Shown: one piece after another, positions 48,801 through 59,875 of the stretch
Layout: every line of letters begins with the position of its first letter
How positions within the stretch are numbered: position 1 is the first letter of the stretch
DNA from: Paratinospora sagittata
Lineage: Eukaryota > Streptophyta > Magnoliopsida > Ranunculales > Menispermaceae
Direction of reading: 5' to 3'
Assembly (NCBI GenBank): GCA_035771175.1
Contig: CM069593.1
Location: 31,570,741-31,634,740 of the forward strand
DNA length: 64,000 bases
Translations under genes and position numbers: made by a program
The notes under the pieces: generated by a model
What the model was told of the DNA's origin: nothing
Seen by the model: the letters and a program-made list of their open reading frames with translations, nothing else
Databases searched by the model: none

Positions 48801-51800
48801 CTTTGTAGCCCCATTCTTTACTGGAAGTTGAAGGCTTGCCATGAAGTTTCCAACACTTCTCCCTGGTATGTCTAGTCTTCTGACAATAAGTACACCATCG
48901 ATTTGGGACCTTTGATGATTCAGCACGCGGAGTGTGTGTCTTCTGATCATTTCCCCGATTGGCAACCATAGCTGAGCCTTCCATCTTCTGAGGTGTGAGC
49001 ATAACACTTCTTCTGCTTTCTTCAATCAGGATAACTGAGATAGTCTCATTCAGAGTTGGCAACTCTTTGCTGAGAGTTTGAACTCTCACTTGATCAAACT
49101 CTGCATTGAGTCTAGCCATGAAGTCATAGACCCGATCCTTCTCAATATAGTTCTTTAAAACTACAACATCTGCAGGGCATTTAGTCTCAATACACCTATA
49201 ATGGTCAAGTTCTTGCCAGAGATTTTTCAATACATTGGCATATTCGGTGACTGTCATGTTGCCTTGTTTTGTTTTTCCAACTTTCACTTTGATCTCATAC
49301 ACTTGGGCTGCATCATGGGCCTTAGAGTATGTATGATGAACGGTATCCCAAATGTCTTTGGCGGTATTTAGAAACATGCATGTATCACTAATGTTTGGCG
49401 TCATTGAATTCCATAGCCACGCCATTATAAAAGCATCTTCGTAATCCCACGCTATAAACTTAGGATCTCCAGGTGTAGGTCCAGTGCCCAAAAGATGACT
49501 TAATTTCCCTTTGCCCTTCAGAAAAGTACGCACCAGCTGAGACCACTTCAAATAATTCTTTTCATCAAGTCTGTATGCTACCTGAATGTTTGGTAGTTCC
49601 CCTTTCTCCGTTTTGTCAACTGCTTCTTCAGTCTGCACCGTTTCGGAAGTAACTGACATTTTTTCTTTTTCCCTTTTTTTATTTTTTATAGGTTACAAAC
49701 TCAAAAAAGAGAAAAAAAAGAAAAAAGAAGAAGAATATTAGATGAAGACGAAGAAGGCGATGCAAAGAGAAGACGATGAACAGTTGTGATGAAGAAGACG
49801 ATGTTGCAGGAAGAAGAAGAACCAGATGCGATGAACAGGCGATGTTGGTTGTAAGACGAAGAAGACGAACCAGGAGCTGCAGATGGCGATGGAGATTAGA
49901 GAGATGCAGTGATGCACAAGAGAGATATGTGAGAGAGATGCACGAGAGACGACGAAGATCAGTAGCAACGTCAAAGATCAGTAATGGTGGGTTCGAGCAG
50001 CGGCGATTGAAACACAATAGCAATGGAGACGAAGGCGTCGACGACGATTAGGATATCGACAGTGCCGATGAGGAAGACGCAGTACTCGATGGTGATATAG
50101 TAGCAGTGATGAAGACGTACGCACCAATCAACAACACGAATAATGGCGATGATGGCCAATGAGGAAGGTTCCGGCAATGAAGGCCAAAATAAAACAATTT
50201 CGACGATGAAGGTCGGAAGAAAAGAAATTTTTTTTCAGTTGTACGAGCTTAAATCTCTGATACCATGTTAAATAATAATAAAAGACATAAAGATGTAACG
50301 TGGTTCGGCTCTAAGGCCTACGTCCACGGGAGAAGAGAGGAAATATTTTCTTATTCTTGATGATGTCTTAATGGAGGGACACCATATATATAGACATACA
50401 GGGCTATGCACACATATAACTATAATTACAATTTTAGTAACTGCTAAATAAAACGACTACTAAAATTATCATCTTTCCTTAAAGGAAATTAATCCTTAAA
50501 GGAAATAAATCCTTAAAGGAAGTGAATTCCACAGATTTTGCTCTTCTCCACAACAATTTTCTTTGGTAGGCTAATGCACATGCGTTATGGACATTTCTTT
50601 CCCCACTCTTGGATAAATTGTTTATCAATTTATAAAGGCCAAGTGGGAGGATATTAGGTAATGACTTTTGTTAAATGATAAAATATAAATTAATAAATTA
50701 AATAACACCATGTGGGAGAATCTTATATTTGTGGTTTTGTTTAATTTATAAGTTTATATAACCATCTAATGTCATAAGGTTATTTGGTTGATGGTTGATG
50801 GAATTGTCACCAAATAATTTCTAACGGATTGGTCCCAACCTTCTTAGAACAATTTAAAAGGTGTTCTCATTTTGGGATTTCCATCACCTTAACACCAAAA
50901 GGAATCTACGAGAAGGTTGGAGATCTCTTCCAAATCAAAATGATAGGTATGATTTATTTGTTTTAATTATTTAATACTTGATTCATGGATATCTTGGGTA
51001 ACTTTTCTATCATGTGCTTGTAGCTTTAGGGCTGGCAATAGACTTTTGGTTTTGGAAAAGGTTTTGTTTAGTTTCTGGTATTTGAAAGAAAATAATAAAA
51101 GAACCTTGTTTTTTTTTTTTTTTTTCTCCATGGGAATGGACTTTAGCTATTTTATATTTGTTGATCTTCTCTTTTAATTATCTAGTGTTAGTTATTATTT
51201 TTAATGTAATATTGGAGATAATAATTGGGTTTTGTGCATTTTACTTCACATGCCAAGATTATATGCTGAATGCTCATGCTTTGGGCAAATGACGTTTCAT
51301 GCTTATTCATATCATAAATAAAGAGTTATATGGACACTTCAATAGTCAATTGACTGCTTTGAGCAATTTGATTATAAGTAAATCAGTAATGCTATAGCTA
51401 TTGAAAAAAAAGCATGAAGAATTTAGTGAATGATGCTATTATAGAGATTATGAATCTAGTATCAGCAATCACGTTGTGGGTTATAGATGCCGATACAAGT
51501 CAATCCATGTTCATTGACATTTTAAAGCTTTTTAAAGTAAAATTTCTAATTTGAAATTCTTTCATTCAAACATGTCAGTGACTGGCGATGCCTAACTTAT
51601 TTATCCACATATGTTCTGCAAGTTAATTGTCAAAAATAGCAATTACTTCAATGGTTTCATTTGCAGGTTATGCATGATAAATATTCTGGAAGGAGTCGTC
51701 GTTTTGCATTTGTTACCATGAAAACAGTGGATGATGCAAATGCAGCAATTGAGAATCTGAATGGAACAGTAAGATTTTGTTTCTCCATTCAAATTACTTG

Positions 51801-54800
51801 GAACAACAAGATCGTTGTACTTGTTAAACTGTTGTAGATTTGTTTTATGTGGTCATCATATTATAAAAGATTAAGGAACTTAGTGGATCCATCTACATTT
51901 ATTGAATGAAATAACAGGAAATTGGAGGCAGGGAAATGAAAGTTAACATCACAGAGAAACCTTTGCCATCTGTAGACTTGTCTCTCCTACAAGCAGAGGA
52001 ATCCAAATTTATTGACAGTCCGTACAAGGTCTATGTGGGTAATCTTGCAAGGACAGTGACTACTGACACACTTCGCAAGTTCTTCTCTGAGAAGGGAAAG
52101 GTTCTTAGTGCAAAAGTTTCACGGATGCCTGGGACCTCTAAAACCAGTGGGTTTGGATTTGTTACATTTTCATCAGATGAAGATGTGGAAGCTGCTATTT
52201 CATCATTTAATAATGCTGTAAGTTTTTTTTTTTTTCAAAAAAAAAATCTTTATTCTCTATTCTTTTTTGATTCTCTTGTTCATTTTTCATGATGTTTGAA
52301 CTGCTAACTGCATAATATAGATTTTTTCAGGAACTTGGATGCATTCTCTTTCTTGTCTATGTGCATTTAGTTTGCATGTTAATGTTAGTTGTCAAGGGAA
52401 TGTTATGGTCTGATGTATACATGTTGATGCAATAAATCCGGACCTAACGATATCCCCGTTGTTTTATCCATGAGATTATCTGGAGCTTGCTAGGAAACAT
52501 CCTTACTGTTGATCCAAGTCATGGCTGCACTAATGGTCAACCCTCAATAAGCTAGGCTTTAGCATCAATAAATCATTCCTGCCCAAATCACTTATTTCAT
52601 TGAGCACTTCAATTGTCTTTCATTGATTTGTATCTCAACTTCACTCAACTCAACTCGTGTAACCCTTTTCCCAACTACATGGGGTCTACTAATTGTCTTT
52701 CATTAAGTTGTATCTCCCATGATTAAATAGATGCACTTTTATAATGAGAGATCTTTACCACTTGAGTGTAAGGTGCTCAAGGTAAAGCATTATGTTAACC
52801 TCTTATTGTTTACGTAGGCTAAAATACTTGGACCAAAACATGGGCATGAGAATCAAGAAATCACTAATTGGATGTGATCTATGCATAGCAAACTATTAAT
52901 ATTTTCTTAAAATATTAAGTTCAAGAAGTCTGTTCAAACATGAAAGTAAGATCACGATATTTAAAACTATACAGTGTAGTTTTTACACATTGATGTGAAT
53001 CATGTGATCATTGTCTCTGGCATACAAACAGATATGCTATTTGGATTCACATTATGGGAAACACAACAAATTATAGGTTTCATGCAACTCCCGCATTAGA
53101 ATTTTTGCACCTGTTATTCCTATAATTTTGTTTTACTTTGTTCTTCTTTTGCAATGATTCTAGTTTGTATTTTATACCCTCTTGATGTAAATGATAATTC
53201 ATAGGAGCATATATGAGAGGCTGAAACATACAATTAGGCCTTTTGGTTTCTTCCCAACATTCCCTTTCTTTAGGCTGTGTGCTTGTGTTTCAATTGATAA
53301 ATTCTTTACTAATCACTATTTTCATTTAAAGTTGATTAAGATTATTTAACAGTTTGTATGATGCCATGACTGAAGTTTGTATGTTGAGTATGTATCCTCC
53401 TTCATTGTGACAATGTCATAAAATACCAAAAGGCTTCGAGAAAAATGCTCCTTTTCTTCAAAAGCTTGTTCTTTACTGGAAAAAAAAAAACTCATAGAAC
53501 TTAGGGGCACATGCCTTTTTGTGCCTTAATGACACGTTACACAACGTATTATTTTATTTTCGTTGTTATTATTCCTTCATATTCTTCTCTTACACTGCAT
53601 TATAATCATAAATCTGTTTATATATAACTTTTAATTTACATATAGGAGTTTAACCATATACAGAGTTAACATATGCACACTTCTTATTAATTATCCTGCA
53701 AATAGATTGCCTTTGGTGATCCAACTATACAATTATTCTTCTGGCTATTGTAAGCATTTGCTGAAAATCAATGAATGCTAGAAATATTAATCGTATTAAA
53801 AATTCTATATTGAGCAATGGTTGAGTTTCCTCTATTTTCAAGTTCTAGATGAAATTTTCATAACATAAGGAGTCTTATAAAAAGGGCATATTTGGTGGAT
53901 GAGGACCATTGTGGGGTCTAGGAAAGGGACGTTGTACGCAACTTTACCTACACATTGAAGATTTGGTTTTGAACCTGTGACCTCTAGGAGTAATCTTAAT
54001 TGTTGTGCCAAGGTCCGCCCTTTTCAATTTAGGAGTTTAATAAATGTCTAAAATTTTCTTCAAGGATGCATTTCATGGTACTAGAAATTTATTATGTGAG
54101 TGGATCATCTGATGTGATTTTCATTATTCATGTACGCCTCATGATCATTTTGCATTTTTCCCCCTCCTTGTGTCTGTTTCTCTCTTTATGCCACCTACTC
54201 TTTTTAATGTTTTTTTTTGGTCTTTTAACTCGGCAACTGTGGACATTAGAGCCATCACATTTTCAAAGTCTTGTTTTGTTTATGGAATTGCATATTTCTG
54301 CTATTTCAATACATTTGAAGAATCAAACAGTTGGTCTTTATGAAACTCTGAAAGGTGAATTAGGGATTTCCGCATTATTTCTACCATCATTTGAAACTTT
54401 CCAACTCTGTTTCTTTCTGGAATTTTTGCTATTTACTTGTTTTTGTGTTTGATGTGTCCATCTTTTCAACATCCATGCTTATGAGCCCTTTGGCTAGTTG
54501 AACATCCAGCCTCATGCCAATGTTTTGAAAAGTTGCTCATTGTTGAAGAATTCTGATAACTTAAGTCAAATATTTCCGTTCTTACATAATTTTCATTGAT
54601 TAAACAAATCGAGTTGGTTCATGCTAGCAGATACATGTGCCGTTTACATGATTGCCGTTGCTTGTTTAGTATTAGCAACTTAGTGTCAGGGATGCAAATG
54701 GTTCTTCAAGTTATGATCTTGCAGCACATTAATTAGCGGAAAAATAGAAAATTTAGAAGAAGATCAAGGCAAAGATGGCTTTAAGTAGTCTATGTCGTCC

Positions 54801-56048
54801 ATTAATTGGAGGATGCTCCATATTATGTGGTGTAGGTGTATTCTGTTTGAGATAAAGCTGCTACGTAAAACAAATGTCAATAGTAGAAAATGCTTAACAT
54901 AGCTATTGTTTTGTCAAGTAGAGTAAGATGGGTACTTGTGCATTTGGATTCATAATTTCTCTAAGAAGATTCCTGTAAGGCTGTAATTGAATTGGTTAGT
55001 TTTAGTAAGTAGCCAAGACCACATTTAGCTTCAAGTTAGATCACAAGAATGGTTGTCCTATTAGCAGCTATACCTGAAACTTTTCTGCTTTTGAAAGCAG
55101 CTCATACCTGTTTTAATTAGAAGTCATGGAAACCCCTTTTGTTTTTTATTTGAATGTACTAGGCCTCTTATAGCAACCAACTAGTCCCTTGATATGTGTG
55201 TGACCCTTCCTATGCTCACGCAACGGAAATTCTAATGGCAAGTTGTTCCTGGAGTGGTCGCAATCCTATTTTTTATGCTCAACTTCTATTTTCAACCCTG
55301 CTGTTTTTTGTTCTACTAAACTGAAGTAAGTTCCAGATCTAAACTCCATATTTTTCTGTAATAATTAAAGACAATTTTATGACCAAAATCATTTGCTGTC
55401 ATCACCAGCTAACCATTTTCTACTGGCAGCTTCTCCTGACACTTGTGGCCACTAATTTCCATCTCCACCGGTTGTTGGCTGCTAGTTAGGCATCATTGCC
55501 ATCTATGGCTCATCATCCACTTCCACCTCCATGGGTTTGTTACATCACCTGGTTGTTTCCCTTTAGATGAAATCAGCCTATTCATAAATGTGGCTCTGTT
55601 GTGACCTAAAATCATAGGTTTGGATCTGAATAGCCTCTCCACAAAGTAGAGGTAAGAAATACATAAAATTCTTCCTCATACCCGACAATGGTGGGAGCCC
55701 ATGCTCCAGGTTAGCCATTTTGGACAAAATTTGGCAAATTGATCACACTTTCTTATTTTTATGAGATTTTTTTTCATAGGTTATACTCCTTAAATAAGTA
55801 AGAGTAAAGGCCAATCTTACATTATTTTGTTTCTTCTCATATCTATCATTTGGGGTTTTTTTTTAATCCTGACTGATAATTTGTAGGATAGATTTGAGCA
55901 ATCAACTAAGTAAATTAGATTCCTGATAAACATGGATGAAGGGTCAGCTTTCTATGCCCTGAAAAAAGGTAGGTTTCTCTGATGGTTGTGTTTCTTGGTT
56001 TCCTTGCAGTTATTGGAAGGGCAGCAAATTCGTGTAAACAAAGCTTAA
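36458..56048 (+). CDS. PSRP2: Plastid-specific ribosomal protein 2 (30S ribosomal protein 2, chloroplastic), 4 exons
   Basis: Exons 36458-36802, 51667-51768, 51918-52217 and 56010-56048 join in phase 0 at GT-AG introns to 261 residues. Residues 1 to about 70 are Ser/Arg-rich with few acids, a chloroplast transit peptide. RRM1 (about 86-163) has LYVGNI and, across the exon 1-2 junction, RSRRFAFV. RRM2 (about 186-261) has VYVGNL and SGFGFVTF. A linker of about 20 residues joins them, and the protein ends right after RRM2 at RVNKA. Length, domain order and linker fit the PSRP2 family, RNA-binding proteins tied to the small subunit of the plastid ribosome. Other plastid RNA-binding proteins (cp29/cp31 type) have acidic N-terminal domains that are absent here. 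I see no frame break. Intron 1 is 14,864 bp, intron 2 is 149 bp and intron 3 is 3,792 bp. Confidence 0.92.
36803..36994 (+). other. Start of intron 1, no element seen
   Basis: Ordinary AT-rich intron sequence between the donor and the first hAT insertion. Confidence 0.6.
37003..38168. mobile_element. Non-autonomous hAT-type element, target duplication ATTTGAAG
   Basis: Begins CATGGTTCAAAAATTC and ends TTTCGAACCTTG; the ends are imperfect inverted repeats (CA-GGTTC-AAA-TTC). An exact 8-bp ATTTGAAG lies on both sides (36995-37002 and 38169-38176). The interior is AT-rich without a transposase. The right-end region also occurs once more inside (about 37777-37915 against 38040-38168), so the element has a doubled right end. 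Confidence 0.85.
39159..40096. mobile_element. Non-autonomous hAT-type element, target duplication ATTGTGTT/ATTGTATT
   Basis: Ends TAGGTTTGTAAGC and, inverted, TAGGGTTGTAATC. The 8-mers beside it are ATTGTGTT (39151-39158) and ATTGTATT (40097-40104), one mismatch. Both flanks are rich in CGACCCGACC-type motifs. The centre (39400-39955) is a Pro/Ser-coding-looking, low-complexity stretch with a 164-codon plus ORF and a Gly/Glu-rich minus ORF. I do not call a gene there; it could be a captured fragment. Confidence 0.8.
40807..42244. mobile_element. Solo LTR, target duplication ACGGT
   Basis: 1438 bp starting TGATCGTGAAATTATCGCAA and ending ATGCAACTATCA, with ACGGT before (40802-40806) and after (42245-42249). 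It contains a perfect GC palindrome GGGCGCCGCGGCGCCC at 41767-41782. No internal domain. The superfamily cannot be decided from an LTR alone. Confidence 0.85.
42363..44940 (+). pseudogene. Old copia pol (reverse transcriptase and RNase H) riddled with stops
   Basis: In scattered frames on plus: MKVELSSMYKDEVWDLVDLP and GCKWVFKT near 42735-42830, VYLIYGLKQAS-type block near 43090, YVDVLF where YVDD is expected near 43227, GYKDLDFAGCLDGKKSTSSF near 43747, DNFTTVMFSKNNK near 43998 and a final MTKGLL near 44690. The order is that of copia RT-RNase H. The catalytic YVDD is damaged and stops are many. It is interrupted by a hAT element (44113-44643), and its 3' untranslated region by the copia at 44941. 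Confidence 0.8.
44113..44643. mobile_element. Non-autonomous hAT element inside the old copia, duplication AGTGAAGC/AGTAAAGC
   Basis: Ends CAGTGTTTTCAAGGCG and, inverted, CGGTGTTTTCAAGGCA, a classic hAT-type terminal inverted repeat. Flanked by AGTGAAGC (44105-44112) and AGTAAAGC (44644-44651), one mismatch. 531 bp, no transposase. Removing it restores the order of the copia remnant on both sides. Confidence 0.9.
44941..45299 (-). repeat. 3' LTR of the copia element (359 bp)
   Basis: On minus TGTTGTGGAGAAG...TTATTTAACA. It is 69 bp longer than the 5' LTR because of extra copies of a CCTTAAAGGAAATAAA unit at 45150-45290; outside that the two differ at only a few bases. Confidence 0.93.
45307..49659 (-). 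pseudogene. Copia gag-pol polyprotein with one stop and two frameshifts
   Basis: From 49659: gag (residues about 25-250), a zinc knuckle CTYCQKTRHTREKC at 256-269, protease with ESGATDHM at 363-370 where Asp is normal for the first residue, integrase zinc finger (His 499, His 504, Cys 528, Cys 531) and the start of the integrase core (DIWGPSP, FIDDYTR). A TAA at 47889-47887 interrupts the core in frame. The frame continues (HTPKQNGVVERKN) to a frameshift near 47300-47345, then reverse transcriptase (CKWVYTVKYK, QFDVKNAFLHGDL, MYGLKQSPRAWF). A second frameshift lies in a six-G run at 46287-46292, just before YVDDII. RNase H follows (TDSDYAGSVVDRIS, SSAEAEFRAM, LADVLTKGL). Order PR-INT-RT-RH is copia. 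Confidence 0.93.
50254..50265 (-). other. Copia primer-binding site
   Basis: On minus TGGTATCAGAGA directly after the LTR, the initiator tRNA-Met match usual in copia. Confidence 0.92.
50266..50555 (-). repeat. 5' LTR of the copia element (290 bp)
   Basis: Same ends as the other LTR, with fewer copies of the CCTTAAAGGAAATAAA unit (50477-50525). Confidence 0.93.
50561..51020 (+). repeat. 3' untranslated end, polypurine tract and LTR of the old copia
   Basis: CCAAGTGGGAGGAT at about 50639-50652 is a copia-type polypurine tract; TATTAGGTAATG after it fits a degenerate LTR start. 50690-51010 recurs in inverted orientation at 40600-40801 plus 42250-42362 (for example GGATTGGTCCCAACCTTCT). The end of the LTR is not certain. 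Confidence 0.6.
51021..51666 (+). other. End of intron 1
   Basis: AT-rich intron sequence with a poly-T run near 51110 and acceptor TTTGCAG. No element recognised. Confidence 0.6.
51667..51768 (+). CDS. PSRP2: PSRP2 exon 2: RNP1 part of RRM1
   Basis: 34 codons between acceptor TTTGCAG (ends 51666) and donor GTAAGA (51769). Encodes VMHDKYSGRSRRFAFVTMK, the RNP1 strand of RRM1. Confidence 0.93.
51918..52217 (+). CDS. PSRP2: PSRP2 exon 3: end of RRM1, linker, most of RRM2
   Basis: 100 codons between acceptor AATAACAG (ends 51917) and donor GTAAGT (52218). Contains KVNITEKP (end of RRM1), an acidic linker and RRM2 through FNNA. Confidence 0.93.
52218..56009 (+). other. Intron 3 of PSRP2
   Basis: 3,792 bp, mostly plain AT-rich intron. 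A stretch near 52640-52690 (CTCAACTCAACTC, CCCAACTACATGGGGTC) resembles the end of a plant SINE. The clear SINE at 53881 is listed separately. A 128-codon ORF at 54066-54452 is hydrophobic and shows no family, so I do not call it. Confidence 0.7.
53881..54024 (+). mobile_element. Au-like SINE
   Basis: About 140 bases from AAAGGGCATATTTGGTGGA through GTGGGGTCTAGGAAAGGGAC, GTACGCAACTTTACC and TTTTGAACCTGTGACCTC to GTGCCAAGGTCCGCCCTTTT. This order matches the plant Au SINE, including the box B-like GGTTTTGAACC. Diverged copy; target duplications not resolved. Confidence 0.65.
56010..56048 (+). CDS. PSRP2: PSRP2 exon 4: last strand of RRM2 and stop
   Basis: 12 codons plus TAA after acceptor CCTTGCAG (ends 56009). 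LLEGQQIRVNKA supplies the last beta strand of RRM2; without it the domain would be incomplete. Confidence 0.9.
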   Translation, partial: LLEGQQIRVNKA

Positions 56049-56830
56049 GCTTGAGGAAGATTGGATAAAAGGCAACAATGTGCACTCGGAAGAAGAAGCA
56101 AAGACTATGATGATCTATCTTACAGAGGACCGTGAAGGTTGTTCTTTTTAACTATGCAAGACATCTGTTCCAGACCATGTAGGAAAGAAATTATCTTCTT
56201 CATAGAAAATGTGTCTTTCTTGAACTTTTGAGTTAATGGAGTAAATGAATTGTAAGACCGGCAATATTAATGGCAGAGCTTGTATAGGAACTATTAACAC
56301 GCAATCTCATTGGTCGAATTTGTTACATCTTGTCTTGTAATTTTGCTAAGCTCTCTTTGCTTGCCATGCAAGACTCGGAGACCTGCTTGCTCTGCATTCT
56401 ACATCTGGGTCCATGGGGCTTTTATAATCAGGATTGTATCTCAATTTTTCCTGGGAAAAACAAATAGTATCTGCAATCCATCATTATGAGCTTCTATTTT
56501 TATTCTTATTATTGTAATGGATTTAATCTAATGGTGTTATTTAACCATTTTTTTCTGGCATTTTCGTTTCGAGTACATTAGGTACCACTCTGCAACTATT
56601 TTCTTTCTGAAACATGTTAGTGTAGCATCAATTCATTCTTTGCAATATGTTAGTCTCTTAATACAAACTACAATATGATATGACATGATTATTACTGAAT
56701 AATGAAGTTTTTATATGTTCCATTATATGACATACATACACTTTGTAAGGAAAATGGAATGCATTACTTATTTATTTTTTTAAAGGTTAGTAGCGGTGGT
56801 ATTTGAACCTATAACTTCAAGGATTAACAC
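56049..56830 (+). other. 3' UTR and downstream flank of PSRP2
   Basis: No ORF. The 3' UTR probably ends within the first ~450 bases (T-rich and TGTAA motifs near 56330 and 56510), but I see no decisive AATAAA signal. The rest is plain flank. Confidence 0.5.
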
Positions 56831-58540
56831 TAAGGTTGCGTTCGGCACGTGAAAATCTTTATATGGGAATGAGAATCAAATATTTGGAAAAGTGATTGAT
56901 GAGAATTTGAAAATGCAAATGTTATATTATTGTGTTTGGTTACACAACACATCAGAATTTTAAATAATCAAATAATCTTTATCATAAAATATTAATTTTA
57001 TTAAAAATAATAAAACTAATTTATTATTAAACATATTATATAATTTTCAGACAATAATTTTTTTTATTAAAATAATACACTCAATTTTTATAAAAAATAG
57101 TAAATTTTTTTTGTTAAAAATAATAAATTAGTTGTGACGAAACAATTAAATTTTTTTAAAAAATAATAAAATGAATATTTCATAAAAATAAAAAAATTAT
57201 TAAAATAGTAAAATGAAAAAATAATAATAAAATAATTAAAAAAATAAAATGAATATTTAAAAATATTAAAAAAATAATAATTATTAATAAAAAGTTAGAA
57301 TAAAAAATAATTTCAAACAATAAAGTATTTTTTATTAAAATAATAAACTCATTTTTTATAAAAATAGTAAATCTATTTTTTTATTTAAAATAATAAATTA
57401 GTTGTGACGAAAAATAATAATAAAATAATTTTAAAAAATAATAATAAAAGAATTTTTTAAATAATAATAAAATAAATATTTTATAAAAAATGTAAAAATT
57501 ATTATTATTAATATAAAGCTAGAATAAAAAATAATTTTTAAATAATGAAGTATTTTTATTAAAATAATAAACTTGATTTTAGTTAAAATAGTAAAATTGG
57601 TTTTTATTATTTGTGATGAAAAAATAATAATAAAATAATTTTAAGAAAATAATAAAATGAATATTTAAAAAATATAAAATTATTATTAATAATAGAAAGT
57701 TAGAATAAAAAAATAATTTTCAAATAATAAAGCATTTTTATTAAAATAATAAACTTTATTTTAATTAAAAATAATGAAATTGATTTTTATTAAGAATAAT
57801 AAAACTGTGATGAAAATTAATAATAAAATTATTTTCTAAATAAAAAATTAATATTTAATAAAAATATAAAAGTTATTATTATTAATATTTAGTTAATAAC
57901 ATAAATATATTTTATTAAAATATTATTTTTAATCAAAAAATTATCATATTTATATGAACATAGGTGAAATAGGGGGATGATTTTATTTTTTTGGGATCTC
58001 GTAAGTTTTTATTTTTTTCTCTTTTTGCCCTTTTTTTTATTAAAAATAAAAACTTTTCTACGATAATTACTTTTCTGGGAGAGTGAATACCATATATCTC
58101 CATAAGAATCACTTTCCCATCTTGGGTGAGAATCCTACTTTCCTGATAATCAATTTTTCATTTTAAAAAAGTGCAAAAAGTGAAGATTTCCATTTTTATC
58201 CTCAAAATTACCCTATACAAAACGTCCAGTGTTTGTTATGAAAGAATGAAGAGGATGAGAATGAGGAAGTTGAAGATTCCCCCATTTGTTTTCCTTTTTG
58301 ATATTTTTTGAAAGTGATTCTTGAGAAAATTGGATAAAAAAGTAATTTAGATAGGTGGGTTTTAGTTTCCTTGAAGTCTAATTACCATAGGAAAACAATT
58401 TATACTATTAATTCTATTTACAAAATGTTTAACATTATTAAATAATTTAATATTATTTTCATTTCTAAAATAATTTAAATATTAGAATATATATAATTAA
58501 AATCATAAAATTAACATGAAATGTATTTAGGTTTCTGGCG
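56831..58540. repeat. AT-rich repeat block, possible MITE-like ends
   Basis: 57000-57950 is almost pure A+T, built of AATAATAAAAT words with a recurring GTTGTGA(C/T)GAAA at about 57132, 57402, 57618 and 57808. The left edge (GTTGCGTTCGGCACGTG, then GGGAATGAGAATCAA) looks like a plant DNA-transposon end. No matching inverted end was found, so the class is open. No gene. Confidence 0.45.
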
Positions 58541-59040
58541 AGGTAAGTGAGGGTTTTTAGGGTTCCGACATCTTCAGAAGTAGAACTGGCAGAAATAACA
58601 CCTTTTGACAGCAGATCCGATAAGATTAGAACCAGATCTCAAAAGATTAGAAGTAAAAGATTAGAAGTAGATCCTGGGCTTTAGAGTTTTGCGGATGAGT
58701 TTTCAAATCTTGAAGCTATTTCGTCTTTTCAGATTGATTAATAGTAAGTTCAACTTTATACACTTCGCCAAGCTCGAGCTTTCCTCTCCGGATCGTGTGA
58801 TTCACTGTGCGTTGAGAAAAGAAGGGAGAGAGGCCTTCATTAAGCGCCGCTTTGTGCTCGCCATTGATCTTTTAGTGCTCTCGGCCTTAAGCTCGCCGCT
58901 GCAATCTTCTCCGCCAAGAAGACAATTGAGAGAAGCGGAGAAGGAGAAACTTCGCTACTATTGCTTGAGATTTCTCCAAGCGACAGAAACCCAAGCAATA
59001 GAGGCGACTACGTAGGATAGGTAGATATTTAGTTGTATGT
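58541..59040 (+). other. Unrecognised GC-richer segment with a 108-codon ORF
   Basis: The ORF at 58689-59015 has a basic, hydrophobic N-terminal part and a Glu/Arg-rich tail (LREAEKEKLRYYCLRFLQA). No motif, no neighbour and no splice context supports a gene. The segment stands out from AT-rich DNA on both sides and may be a gene scrap or exon of something unannotated. Confidence 0.25.
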
Positions 59041-59875
59041 TGCGCCCAATATTTAACTGTCTAAGATCTTACGTAAATAAGGGGTTTTTGCGAGGCTTTT
59101 TTCCTCTTGTTACGAGGGTTATGTTGCAGTGACGTTTATCTTTTTTTATTGCGGGGTCTTTACCCTTTTGTTAGCTAGTTTTACCTATTTTCTTGTGAGC
59201 ATTTTATGTTCATCATTGAGCCTTTATTGATATTCAAGATGTGCTTTTATCTATTAATAGGATGTACTTCACTTTAGAGATTTAATTGTGAAAATAGAAT
59301 GAAACTTTGACAAAAATAAAATATGAAATTAATTTTAATATTAGTTAATTTTTTCTTAAAAAAATTCTAATATCACTAACTATTTTAATATCAATTTAAT
59401 AATACAAATATTATTATCATTTAAAAATTATTAATTATAATAATTTAATGATATCGAAATATTTTCATATTATTAAAAAAATTATCAACATAACCTAAAA
59501 ATATTTTTTATTATTAATATTGTTAAAAGATTATTATTGAAATAATTTAATATTATCAAAATAATTTATTATTAATAAAACTTTCTTAAAAAGTTAACAT
59601 TTATTAAATAATTAATGTTATTATAATAATAAAATAATTAACGTAATTAATCTTATTAAATTTTTTTCTTATTAAAATAATTTAATAATACTAAATAATA
59701 TAATTAACATGGAAGATAATTTACTATTATTAATTTTTTAAAGAAGTTTAATATTATTAAAGATTTAATATTATGTTTATTAAAATAATGTGTTATAAAA
59801 ATGTCTATTATCTAATTTTAAGTTATTTTATAATTATATATTTTTATTTATTTTAGGAGAGAACTAGATGTACCC
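59041..59875. other. AT-rich intergenic DNA
   Basis: Long runs of ATTATTAATAATTT-like words; nothing recognisable as gene or element. Confidence 0.6.

Larger units (their letters stand above)
44941..50555 (-). mobile_element. Ty1/copia element, structurally complete, polyprotein broken
   Basis: 5615 bp on minus with ATTTT on both sides (44936-44940 and 50556-50560). LTRs 50266-50555 (5') and 44941-45299 (3'), primer site 50265-50254, polyprotein 49659-45307, polypurine tract 45310-45300. The 5' untranslated part (50253-49660) is a GA-rich low-complexity run in which ORFs are meaningless. It sits inside the 3' untranslated region of the older copia, itself inside intron 1 of the host gene and antisense to it. 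Confidence 0.95.

Noticed and set aside
49776..50051. 91-codon Arg/Glu-rich ORF on plus and others on minus at 49679-50177
   Set aside because: They lie in the GA-rich untranslated leader of the copia element.
54066..54452. Possible gene of 128 codons in intron 3
   Set aside because: Composition is that of a T-rich intron read in frame; no motif and no splice or promoter context.
36458..56048. cp29/cp31-type plastid ribonucleoprotein instead of PSRP2
   Set aside because: Those have an acidic N-terminal domain and longer linkers. Here RRM1 starts soon after the transit peptide and the protein ends right after RRM2, as in PSRP2.
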